Of a stretch of DNA of 64,000 nt, positions 13,114 to 24,763 are shown in pieces. The stretch covers positions 744,001-808,000 of the forward strand of contig NC_052483.1 of the NCBI RefSeq assembly GCF_009730915.1, given 5' to 3'. The notes beneath the pieces are model-generated. The model did no database searches. It was not told where the DNA came from and saw nothing but the letters and a program-made list of their open reading frames with translations. Position 1 is the first letter of the stretch; each line of letters starts with the position of its first letter. This stretch comes from Dioscorea cayenensis subsp. rotundata. Its lineage: Eukaryota > Streptophyta > Magnoliopsida > Dioscoreales > Dioscoreaceae. Position numbers and translations under genes: made by a program.

Positions 13114-14787
13114 CATACTTGAGCCCACTGAAAAGGATGACTGTTGCACCTACTAATCCAATTGATGGAAATGGATCAACAGGAACCAAGGATTTAGTGC
13201 CTTCTCAACTCAATTTACTTGTCAAACTTAACATAATACGGAATGATATGGCATGCTTTCTCTCACACAGAGTAGAGATCAAATAAGCTTTGATGATGCA
13301 AATGAAAGGTGCATAAGAGAGACTCCATTAACAGCTCAAGTTTGTCCATGGAAATTCTTGGGATAATTGTTTGGGCCGGGCCAGAAAAAAATAAAATAAA
13401 TAAACTTTCTTCTTTCACAACTGATAATAAAATCCAACATTATCTATCTTCTTTGGTATAAGGCTCACCATACTCATTATATTTGTAGGCATCCCAAAAA
13501 TAATATCTTTAAAAATTTAAACAATGACTCGATGGCCACTCTATTAATTATTATATCACTCAACCCATTTTTATTTCTCTATATTTATCATATGTATTAT
13601 CTCTTTGTTTAGGAAAACCTTACAAAAGTTGTGAAGACAACCTTCCCAACATAATAAACATGTGAGTTCTTCATTCATCATGAGTTTTAAATTACTTGCA
13701 CTTATAAAAACCTTCGTTCTTTAGAAAACTTAAACAATTATTTAGGATGCTATATATTTTATTTTTTGGAAAAAGTAAATAATATGAGAAGTTGGAGTGA
13801 ACTAAACTTCCCTTGTGTACTCGTGCATTTGTTTTTTAATGTATTGTGGTTCATCCACTTTTTCAAAAAAAAAATATATATCAATAATGGTAATGTTTCT
13901 TTTTGCCATATAATTAAAATTTTGGAAAGGTCTAAATAAATAAAAATAATTTATAGGAATATTTCAGTAAGTACAATTATACAGTATAAGACAAGGGACA
14001 ACAAGTTGAATTGCAGGCATTGTGTAAGGCAAAAAGTAGAAAACGAAAGTTCAGGAGATGCATTAGTTCCGGTGACTCACATACCATTATCATGTAACCT
14101 GGACGAGAGAGAAAAAATGTTCTTCATACAAAAAACCTCGAGAATTGTTGATTTGAAAGGCTCGAACTTAAAATCTTTTAAACTCAATACTAGTGATATT
14201 GGTGAAGATGTTATAATTGATTCGATAAATTTGTTTTAATTAACATGAGTGAAAATTAATAATTTAATATAATTAATATTAGTCCTATTAATGTTTGATA
14301 AATTTAATAACATGATTATTTTTTAAAATATAAAATAATGCTTAATTTATATCATGCCATTGAAAATGAGGGCCAGAGAGATCCAAGCTGAGATTAGGAT
14401 TGTCTTTTAAGGGATTTAAAAAATTTTAATTACTTGAAAATATCTATAATTAAAGAGTAAAATTTATTTAATTTATTTAAATTAAAGATAAGTATAATAT
14501 AATTAAATGGCAAATATAATATAATATAATATAATATAATCACTCATCAGTTTATTTATGCACATCCAAATACAACCATTATATATTATTTTAGACAAAC
14601 TCTGATGGAGGGGTTAGATGTAATTTTGGAAAGTTGGGGTGGTAAACCATAATTTCAAACTTTTGAAAGGAGTAACAGACAAAATAAACCTAGGTTGCAA
14701 AACCAAATAAAGCTCCAACCTTTGGCTTCTCACCGCCTCTCATCTACTCCGGCGCCGGCGAAGCTCTCTGGTCTCCATCCGGCCACC
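13114..14787. other. Intergenic spacer and UTP11 promoter
   Basis: AT-rich DNA without a recognised gene. A 77-codon open frame at 14006-14239 shows no family motif. The last 100 bp become GC-rich (GGCGCCGGCG at about 14751-14760), as expected for the 5' leader of UTP11. Confidence 0.4.
14511..14541. repeat. ATAAT pentanucleotide microsatellite
   Basis: About six copies of a five-base unit in tandem, upstream of UTP11. Confidence 0.85.
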
Positions 14788-17700
14788 ATGTCTTCCCTGA
14801 GGAACGCCATCAGTCGAAGGGCTCACAAGGAGCGAGCTCAGCCGTAAGTCCATCTACTAAAACCATGCTTTCTCTTCTAGGGTTAGGTGCTTTGCTCGAT
14901 TGATGAGTAATATCTTGTTTTTCATGCTTTCCTTGAAACAATCTTTCCAGGCATAATCGCAAAAAGTTTGGTATTCTTGAAAAGCACAAGGACTATGTTG
15001 TGAGAGCTAAATCATTCCATCAGAAAGAGGGGACTTTGAAGGTACTTTCTTTTTTGCCTTCTTAGGGTTCAGGAAGAGTCTAATTATGCTCGGAGTATAG
15101 AAATTGAGGGAGAAGGCAGCGTTCAAAAACCCAGATGAGTTCTCTTTTGCCATGATCAACACTAGGATGGTTGATGGAGTTCATAGACCCAAGTATGCGT
15201 TTGTTTGATTTTGTGCTGTTAATGTGTGTATTTATGTGATAGATTTCTTTACTTTCATAATAGTGTTCTGTTATTGTGTGTATTTATGTGATTGAGTTCT
15301 TTTACTTTCATGGTGGTGCATTTGTTTTTAGGAGTGAGACTAAGTATACACAAGAGGAACTTCTGGTGATGAAAACACAAGATATTGGTTATGTTCTTCA
15401 AAAGCTTCAAAGTGAGAAGAAGGTCAACAAGTGTTTGTGTCATGATTGGTTTTTTGCGACTTAGATGATGTGTCTATGGTTCTTGATTGAGTATAATGTT
15501 AGTTTTAACTTCTTTTTTTTTTTGTTATAGAAAAATTGATCTACTGAGTTCTGCACTTCATCTTTTGGATAATCAACCCCCAAACAAACATGTTCACTTT
15601 GCTGAAGACAGGTCTGTTGTAGTCTTCATCTGACGATTAATATAGTTTTTCTTAAACAATTTGATAATGTTTTTTTTTTGTTTTTCTAGTTTAGTTTTAT
15701 GATTTCATTAAAAAGACATCAACACTTGTTGATATTGACCATAGTTTTTTCCTTAATTACTCTTAAAAAAAAGGTTGGGAAGCAATCAGTTGATTTTCCT
15801 TGACAATGCAAATATGATAATGGATTTCTTTTATTTGATTAGGGCATTAATCAAATTACTGGTGATCCTATTTCACCATTATTCTATTCTATGCTGTTGG
15901 TTGCAAGTGAACATTTACTTTCCATTGAACATTTTGATATGTCTTCTTTTATTGTTAGCTCCTACATGATGCTATTATTCTGTGCTACATCAGGGAGGAA
16001 GCTAGAGAAATTAAGTCGAGGCCATCACAAAATAGCAAGCCTGTTTTTGAAGATGTTCCAAAACGGATTAAAAAGTGAGTTTATTTTTGCTTTGTGATCT
16101 TATCTTACATTAAATGGTGAAAAAAAATAAAGGGTGCTTTTAAGGATTACTTTCTATTATATGTGCGAACATTATGTCTTTGTTGATATGTTGTTTCTTC
16201 ATTTATACTTTGAAGGTTAATAATCATCTATGCTGCTTTTTTTAATGGTTGGTTTAGTTTAACTTAGTGTCAACTAGTCATCTATGAAACCATTTTTCAT
16301 TTCATCTTTTCCCAATAAAATTTCTGCAATGAGAACTTTTGATTGGTTATTCTCATCCTATTTAACTTACTAAATGAGTCGCACAAACAATTCTTTTATC
16401 TTAATAGCTGCTATTTATGGAGTTTGTTTTAGAATAGTGGGCTATTAGCTGGATGTTTGGGAATAGGAGATTACTTATCTGCGATTTGTGATGATGATGA
16501 GGTAGTGTGTTTGTTGATGTAAGTATGAGCAATTGTTATATTTTTGGATGTGATGGTTAGATATGGAATTAATCTACATGCACCATTTTTATGTAAGTTT
16601 CTTTCTTTTTGGTGGTGGTATTTTCCCTAGCTTCCTGGGAAATGGGAAGATAGTCTCAAATGCAGGAAATGGTGTAGCTATGGCCTGAAAAACCTGATTA
16701 TGTGATTTGTAGAGAAGGAAATAAACTATATTTCACTTAATGTTGCTTCTTTCAAATTTTCTATTGGGAGTGTATGGTTGAATTATGGTTTTATGTGTTC
16801 AAATAGACCAGGTGTTGGAGTTGTATGTGTTCAAATATACCAGGTTTTGGGAATATGATTGATGACCTATACATGACCCCTGGAATATTTGGATACGCAA
16901 TGTAGGTGAGATGAGGTAAATTTGGGGACCTCAGATAATGAGATTTCCCTCAATCCTGTTTTGAGGAGAGTCATACTCTTCCTACAATGATTGTTTGTTA
17001 GAGAATTGCAAGTGTGAGCAATGTTTTTTCCCGAATTATCATGGTACATAATGAAGAAAGATACAAAACCCATGGAGTTTAAAGCATCATTTGTTCGAGA
17101 ATTAATTTGGTCTAATGTTTGTATTTCTTTATTGTCATCTATAAGGAGCATTTGACCGTGTGTAGAACTTTTATGTGGAACCAAGCCTTACATATTGATA
17201 TTATGATGATGTGGAATGAACCCAAATGAAGATGTATTTGAAACCAGGCGGATGATTTTATTCCAAATTCAATTTTTCCTTCAAAATCACTAGGCATTCG
17301 TGAAGTTATGAAACTTTGGTGTTCATTGCCGCTTTGGGGCCATGCAAGTGTTAATAATGTAATTGCCTATTTGATTGATCCATTGGTGGTTTCGTGGATA
17401 TTAACCAGTGGGCACTGGTTAATGAACTATTTTCTTTCTAATTTCACTTTAGCTCTTTAGGTTTATTCATGTTATAATGCGAACAAGCCAACCAAATTCC
17501 TCCTCAACAATTCCTTAGTGTGTGTGTGTATATATTTTTCATTCTAGGTTTTTGAAATAATTTTGTTGTCCTGAATATTGTAGAATATTTTTTTCTGACA
17601 CTTTTTCTCTTTGTAGGAAAAATGGCTGCTTCTTACAAAGAGCTTGAAGAAAGGGAAGAAAAGGGTTCAAGAATTGGAAAAAAATTGTATAATGACATGT

Positions 17701-17963
17701 CTTTGCAGAAGGAATTGCAGGTAATTTATAGGATGGTTTATGCAAGTCAAATAAACTGGCCCACACCCTGTCTTTTGCTTTTATGCTTAAAAAGCTCATA
17801 ATTTCTTTTGGATCAGAAGTATTGACACCTAGTTACTAATTTGCACGAGTCATGATTTCTTTTCTATCAGAAACCTGGACGGAAACGCAAACTCCGTGAA
17901 GATGAGGTACTTGATCCTTCTTCCAGGCCAGTATATAAATGGCGTGCTGAACGTAAACGATAA
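14788..17963 (+). CDS. UTP11: U3 snoRNP / SSU processome protein UTP11
   Basis: Nucleolar protein of the small-subunit processome needed for 18S pre-rRNA processing. Exons by splice sites and family match are 14788-14843, 14951-15041, 15101-15192, 15332 to 15422 or 15430, 15531-15611, 15994-16074, 17617-17720 and 17871-17963; the sixth intron is 1.5 kb. Signatures in order are MSSLRNAISRRAHKERAQP, HNRKKFGILEKHKDYV, KNPDEFSFAMINTR, HVHFAEDR, a basic PKRIKK patch, MAASYKELEER, KLYNDMSLQKELQ and KPGRKRKLREDE, ending WRAERKR. The frame is disturbed in A/G runs: exon 5 starts with five A where four are expected (15531-15535), exon 7 likewise (17618-17622), and inside exon 7 one extra G near 17653-17655 and one missing A in 17678-17684 offset each other, replacing an expected KKRVQELE-like segment. 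An alternative donor at 15431 would rescue exon 4-5 by adding three residues. Identity is firm; sequence accuracy is doubtful. Confidence 0.9.
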
Positions 17964-18550
17964 AAATTATGCAGAGACTTTCACTGCTTGATCTGGTGAG
18001 AAATTAACTCACCCCTTTGGAAACATGGACTGGGACCTTAAGTACATTTTTGAATCAAGATGCAATTGAAGATGGAGGAGATCAAGCTCCAATATTCTGC
18101 CTGCTTAAAGTAGATTATATTGTTGTGTTTTTTCCCTGGTTACAAATCAAAACATATGGTTGCCAAATCAAACATATGTTGTTATCGACTATCAAAGTAT
18201 TTAACTCTGTACTAGTTCCATGATTTCACATGCGATATTTATAGACTTAAAAACAATAAACTAAAAAAATAGTCACCAATTTGGTTGCATGTTCATTCCA
18301 ATCCTACCGGATGACTCTGAAGGGATCCCTCTATGCGACATCCAACAAAATATACTGTGCTTGATTTGCTTCATCATTAATGTGGTCGTTGCGTAATATC
18401 TTGTTCAGCAGGAATCAAAAATATAAATTCAAAGCATTATTAAGTAGGTGAAAGTGCAGTTGAAAGAGAAGCGAACCGAAGTTAAGTTGAAGTTAATGCT
18501 ATTGCTGTATGCAATGTATTTTCCACCTAATTATTAAGAATGTATCATTG
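17964..18550. other. UTP11 3' UTR and spacer
   Basis: Follows the UTP11 stop codon; no further coding or repeat signal was recognised before copy B of the direct repeat. Confidence 0.4.
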
Positions 18551-20453
18551 TCTGGTTCTCACCCTTTAATTGAAGGTGATGGTGGAGACTAATCTATATG
18601 ATTAACAGTTATGCAATGTCATCTTCTCCATTTTAGGTGTCTGTGACATTCAAGATTTTTGAAGCACTGCCGTTGTCCCCACTTTCCATTTTAGATTCCC
18701 TACAATGCAAGGGAATCTGGATTCATTGAGTCAATAAAGATAAAGCAAGCACCTGATGAATGCTAATGGAGATAATGGATAATATATTATGGGTTGAAAT
18801 GGAGAGGGGAACACTCTTAAAGACCACCAGTAAAGCTTCATCTTCTTTTATCTTAAGCTATGGCTCTTTGTATTAATGTGGATAAGTTGTCACACCAAAG
18901 GCTAATGAATGAAACAATAAGGCTAATGGAGGGGGCAAACAATTCTGATCAGGAATTGTTTTTTATTCAACAGCAGTTCATGCAACTGACATAAATCTAA
19001 TGCAAGACATTGTTATTTATTCAAACAAATGAAATATCTATATTTTTACTGCGTTAAAAAAAAGGGGAAAAAAGTAAACTCAATCAGATTCAGCAATTTC
19101 ACGACATGATGAATAGTTGGAGGATCTGAAGTTTTTCAATGAGGAGTTCCATTATAGTGACATAATAAGCCTACAATGGCCAGAACAATTCATTTTGGCA
19201 AAGTTACTAGTTTATCAATAACCATGAGAAGCAGCATTTTATGCACACATGGCTAATTGCCACACACATATCAAGGGATGCACATAACAACATTATCCCC
19301 GATATTTTAAGCAGAAACAAAACATTATCTCCAATATCACCAAAATGTATACCATACAATTAATTAATATGAAGCCAGTTTTTGATAAGGTCATGAATAT
19401 GATCAAAACAATTAGAACAAAATATTTCGGAAGAGCACAATAGCTTCAAATTTGTAAAGCTTAGACTTCTCCAGAAAGCGCAAGCAACAATTTATTTCAT
19501 AATGAATCATACAACATAATTTCAAAAATACACATCACCTCAAACATATCTAAAATAAACCTGAGTTGGAAAGAACATTGTTATATGTTATATGTACAGC
19601 ATACACACATATATACACATGTACTTATATGAAATATATATATACTATATATATGTATATATATATATATATATATATGGTGTTTATACATATATATATC
19701 ATATACATATATGTATATATACACACATATATATGCATGATTCTTCCAATTACAGACGGCAAACTTTCAAACAAACACATAAATTTATATAACATGCCAA
19801 AGAATTTCACATCTAACCAAACACAAGATCACCCAAGACCGATTAAAACCAAGATTTAATTACATCAGAATTAAATCCATCGCATTTTAATTCCTCACAT
19901 CCAAACTTAAACTACTTAATCGAAACAAGAAATCAGGATCCAGAAGAAGAAAAAATCTTCTTAAATGCCCAATTTTTCTGATTTCCCAAGACCAAAAATA
20001 CAAAGTTCTCTGTCAAGCCAGACCAAAGAAAAACATGGATAGAGTTTTTTTAAACAGTCTGATAAAAAAAGAAACGGTACACAAGGTCATGAAATGAAAA
20101 ATTAAAGTAAAAACAGCAACATCAAACTGTGACTTTGAAGACTTATTTGTGATACTCAGCTTCATGTCAGAACCTTGCAAAGAACCAAGTTCTAGATGTG
20201 AAATTTTAGAGTTCCTTAAGAATACATGACCAGCTGAAATTTATAGAACCAGACATTATTCAGAATTTCCAATAACAACAACTACAATTTGACAATAAAA
20301 GACATCTTTACTACATATGTAAGGACACAGTTTCTCTCCATTAGTTCAAAGGAAAAATTATAGTACTTGGAATCAACATGTTCTGTGACATATCAATCCT
20401 GCCGTTTCATATTGATCTACATACAATACCATAGTCAGTGATCTCTTCATTTA
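18551..20453. repeat. Diverged direct repeat, copy B
   Basis: Partner of copy A (11636-13113), about 6.9 kb further on and in the same orientation, so that the two copies flank UTP11. It contains a (TA)n/(CATA)n block at about 19604-19736 that is absent from A. No coding content was recognised. Confidence 0.8.
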
Positions 20454-21012
20454 GAAAGGGCCCAGCCTTCAAATCAACTAAACAGCTAAGAAAATGTGAA
20501 ATTCTACCTCCATGGAACTTTCGCTTTAAAATATAAACCCCTTTATCATTTGATATACCAGGATGAAGTTACTTGGCATAGGCAGTATGCCAACTGCAGT
20601 AGATGAAGCAGAATATAAACCCAATATTAACCACATATTTCATGATATTTAATCAATACTCAAAATTAGTACAGTAAAGAGAACAGGGGCAAGCAAATGA
20701 AAAGAAGCACATTATCTCACACCACAGCCAACTCCAACAATTATATATATATATATATATAAAAAATCAAACTCCAATAAAAGTTTGAGATTTCTATACA
20801 GACAAAAGTGAAAATAAAAGATCAAACATTTTCCATAAATTTGGTGAGAGGTTGAGGGATGCTTTAGTAAATATATATGCATCCTTCCTCTATTCCGTTC
20901 TCCTAGTCTATGCGACAGTGCAATCTATATTGATTATCAGCAAACTAAGAAATGGAATCCTTACATGTTTTTCATGGAATAAAGGAACTAGGCAAGAAGA
21001 GATGATAACCTG
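20454..21012. other. Spacer downstream of the PP2-A10-like gene
   Basis: Probably includes that gene's 3' UTR on the minus strand. A short (TA)n run lies at about 20742-20760. Confidence 0.4.
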
Positions 21013-22191
21013 CTATGCTGGTATCAGAAGCTTTGCTCCGACCAATAAGTGCATGCACAATGTAATGCATATGGTCACAATTGTCATAGACCTGGCACAA
21101 ATATACTTCATCAATTGCAAGACCTCCTCATGAACAACATTGACACCTCTCTTCGCACCATCATACAACTTCCGCATCACAAAATCAAGGAAAGACTTCA
21201 CCGTCTCGAATGTCACCCTCCCAGTAACATCCAGAACAAATTTCCTATTTCTTGGAACAGCCAGTGTTGATGAAACCTTATCCACCCAACCACCACCAGC
21301 CTCACCATTCTCAAACACTGAATTTCTCTTATATGGAACATCATCCTCTGCTTTAAATCCTTCAGGTTTACTGACAGAGGAGCTCGAATTTGAAGTGGTG
21401 ATGACTTGATGCGAAGTTTTAACTAAGGTTTCCACAGCGCCATTGCAGACCGAGACCAAGAGGTCCTTCAACTTTGGTTCATGCCTGGAATTTGTGAGCC
21501 CGGAGAACAGCTCGTCGTAAGTATTTATCTCCATCGTCTTATCAAGATAAACCGTGACGGCAGTGCTCACAAACCTCTGGATGCAATCGGCGATGAGATT
21601 TCTAAACTTATCTCCACAAATCAAATGAACCCACTCCGGCACCGCCTCCAGCCTTGAATCTCCGGCTATCTTATTACCTGATTCACTCGAATAGAAACCC
21701 AGCACAAGATTCCTCGCAAAGCTCCCGACGACCACCGAAGCGAACCCCTTTCCGGAGTCGGAGAAGAGCTTATCCACCACCCGATCCGAAAAATTCGGCC
21801 CGTCTGCCGAACCCGGAGAGGCTTTTCGAGAATCCTCGAACCACCCCGACGGTCACCGCCTCGGAGATGCGGGAAACGGAGGTCGAGACCTCGTCAGAGC
21901 AGACTATCTTGGAGAGCTGAACCAACGAAGGGGGAAGGGGAGGTCACCGGAGTCGGAGCGAAGGAAGAGGTTGATCTCAGAGGAGACCAAAGCTAAGGTC
22001 TCGGCGGATGATCCAACCGCGTTGACAAGTGCAACGAGGGTGCGAACAAGGGCAATGAACTTGCGCCGGCGGCGAGCCACGGATGGGAGGTGGTAAGCGC
22101 GGTATACGGCGTATCCAGCCACGGCGGCGAGGATCCAACGGCGGCGACGGTGAGAGAAATCCATGGCCGCCTCAGCGAGTCGCATGGCCAT
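21013..22191 (-). CDS. Protein PHLOEM PROTEIN 2-LIKE A10-like
   Basis: Single-exon plant protein of the family annotated PHLOEM PROTEIN 2-LIKE A10; its biochemical role is not established. The start is the Met at 22191 (MAMRLAEAAMDFSH), followed by RRRRWILAAVAGYAVYRAYHLPS, an N-terminal hydrophobic segment that may anchor it in a membrane. Conserved pieces then follow: SSAETLALVSSEINLFL, LSKIVCSDEVSTSVSRISEAV, VGVVRGFSKSLSG, ADGPNFSDRVVDKLFSDSGKG, VPEWVHLICGDKFRNLIADC and FVLDVTGRVTFETVKSFLDF, ending in a hydrophobic tail (TICITLCMHLLVGAKLL). The segment from about 21825 to 21918 lies in another frame than the parts before and after it. The first shift is near a TT (about 21918) and the second at a GGG (about 21824), and they cancel. 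That pattern suggests two consensus errors, but real damage cannot be excluded. It is divergently oriented to the RsmE gene, 2.6 kb away. Confidence 0.8.
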
Positions 22192-24276
22192 GAGCGGGCG
22201 GCGATCAATCTCTAGGGTTTGGGATCGTGGACTTCGTGGTCGTCGGAAGGGAAGGGCTAGAAGAAGGGATTGGGTGGGGTCCAGGTATTTATAGGAAACG
22301 TCTGGGTCCCACCTGGCAACAGATCTGTTACGGAAGTTCCCGGGAAAAGATAGAATGCCTGATATGATGACCTTCGGTTCATTATAAGCGTTACTCGATT
22401 CACTATAGACGGAGGGGTGGTATCGATCAAGGTAACCAGTATCTTGGTTCGTTGGATTTGGATCTAAAGGTGTAGATGAGTTGGTATGGGTTAAGATTAT
22501 TGGGTGTTGGGGAGTGTAGTGTACCGTTCTGGAGCTTTGAAATTCGGAAAATATCCTGATCTTTTTGCTTTTAATTCCGTGTGCGTGTAGGAGTAGGAGT
22601 AGGAGTATGGGCATGGGTGGTGATAACTTCGGCCCTTTGTACACGATGATTGGACCATTATAATGTTTTTATGTGAATCTTGAATCCTTTAATGGTACCT
22701 CAAATGAATCTAACCTGCCAATAATGTCTAATAAATTTTCTTATTGAAAATTGAAAAATATTACCTTTATTAATAATTTTCAAAAAGAAAATTATATTAA
22801 AAAAAAATTAAATGAAAAAAATTAACTGATTATATCATTAAAAGATAATATACTTCGTATTTCATTCCCATGCTTAATAGAACATCGGAAGTTCAGTGTC
22901 TTGTGATTCATATTTTCAAAAAAATAATAATAATAAATAAATAAAAATAATTTATTAATATGGTGATAATCATATTTTCAGGAATCAAGACATAACTTGG
23001 TGGTTTTCTACTTTACTTGTGTTTGAATTTAAAATCTCTCCAGCATAATATAAAAATAAAATAAAAAGGCGATTAACGCTAATTTGTCAAAATAATAATA
23101 ATAACCATACTCTCCATTAATCAGTTAGCATTTAAGAAATTCATCATTTTTGGGGTTTTTTTTCAAGCGTATCAATCAATGTTTGATATATATATATATA
23201 TATATATATATCAAAAGACTATAAGGTAGTGTGACATTAACAGCTTGTTTGGATCAGCTTATAGTTGATCCAAAAACACTTATTTCATAAGTTAAGTGCT
23301 TATGATAGTTTATTGGTGTTTGGATCAGCTCTTTAGGATAAGTTGAAACTGTAAAATAAGTCCAAAAAGCAAACTTTATTTTTATAAAGTTTCTGACAAA
23401 GACCAAAATTTTTTATAATCGACTTAAACTTTACTCAAAAGATCTTTTTCCCAAAAGTCTTCTACGAAAAGACAAAAACACTTTTTTTATAAAGTTCTCA
23501 TCCAAATGTGTCCCCAAGAGTGATATCTACTTATACATAAGCAATGCCATTATATTTAAAAAGATGTTGTTTATGTGTTTTTATAACTTTGAATCATTTT
23601 TAATCCTGTTTTTTTATTTGGCAAAAATAATTTGTTTTTTAGCAAAAAAATGAAGTACTAACTTTTTTTGGTTGGTTTTTAATACTTTTTATTACATATC
23701 ATATTAGGCCGAGAAATGGATTCATAAATAGCTCATGCACCTTTATTTATTACCTAGTTGATTTGGCAAAGTTGTAATTCATATTCAAATTAATTCCATT
23801 AGGAGGCATTTTTCTCATTTTATTCATTATAAAAAATAAAATCCACAATTGGTATTTTGAGGTTTTAATAAATATCTATTTATTTTTTTAACTATATAAA
23901 AATGTGGTCTTTTCTTGGAGCTCGTACGGTGATATTTTATCTAACTAACTAAAATATTATTTTGATTCAATCAAAATACGAAATGAATAAATTTAGATGT
24001 GTGTTGTTCTTGTAATTTTGACATATACCATTATATTTTTTTAATATTAAAAATCAAAAACGGATTTTTAGTAATAATTCATAAATAAAATTTCATAGGC
24101 ATAATGTATATAAGATATATGAAATAAAAATATATATTATAATCATCACCATTTAACCTAATTTAACTCTAAACTATTATATATATATATATATATATGA
24201 CAATCGGTAATTTGAGACGTCCCAGAAAAATATATTGTGTATATATATATATATATATGAAATATAGAAGAATAAA
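22192..24276. other. Divergent intergenic region between PP2-A10-like and RsmE genes
   Basis: The first 400 bp should contain the promoter of the PP2-A10-like gene. Beyond 22650 it is AT-rich, with (TA)n at about 23188-23210, 24180-24198 and 24241-24258, and one possible MITE at 23241-23515. Confidence 0.5.
23241..23515. mobile_element. Possible hAT/PIF-type MITE
   Basis: About 275 bp with GCTTGTTTGGATCAG at the left and CATCCAAATGTGTCCCC at the right. The ends are imperfect inverted repeats of the GTTTGGAT type common in plant MITEs. The interior has short stem-forming stretches. A clean target duplication was not found, so family and exact ends are uncertain. Confidence 0.4.
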
Positions 24277-24627
24277 GGTATAATCACTAAAATAGTCACT
24301 GTATTTTTTTCTCTCTTCCCTTTTATCATCTCACTCGGAAATGCTCCCGATTAGTCCCTCTACTTTGAAAAACGTGTCCGACTTGGTTAAAAAAGTCTCC
24401 CGATTAGTCCCTCTACTTTTAAAAAGTGTTCACTCTACTTTTAAAAACGTCGTCCCACCCGGAGGACTAGGGTGAGCAGCGTTCAAAAGTAGAGGGACCA
24501 GTTGAGGGCATTTTTAACCAGTGGACAGCATTTTCAAAAGTAGAGGGACTAGTCGGGAGCGTTTACGAGTAGAGGGACTCAAAAGGTAGAGAGAGAAAAG
24601 TAGAGGGACCAACTAGGGTATTATACT
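24277..24627. mobile_element. Mutator-like MITE with 9-bp target duplication
   Basis: A 351-bp nearly palindromic element. The ends pair imperfectly (GGTATAATCAC at the left; complement of GGTATTATACT at the right), and GTCCCTCTACTTT motifs recur in both arms. It is flanked by a perfect 9-bp direct repeat AAGAATAAA at 24268-24276 and 24628-24636. Nine-base duplications and long inverted ends are the mark of Mutator-like elements. It has no coding capacity and lies 137 bp upstream of the RsmE start codon, so it may contribute to that promoter. Confidence 0.88.
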
Positions 24628-24763
24628 AAGAATAAATAATAATAATAATAATTTTAAATTAACTGAATGTTTTTTATCCAAGCAAAATGCGAGTCATTGC
24701 GACAGTGGGAAGCTCCCGCCGCGAGGCTCAATCACAATCACTGAGCTTTGTTCATCGTTGAGG

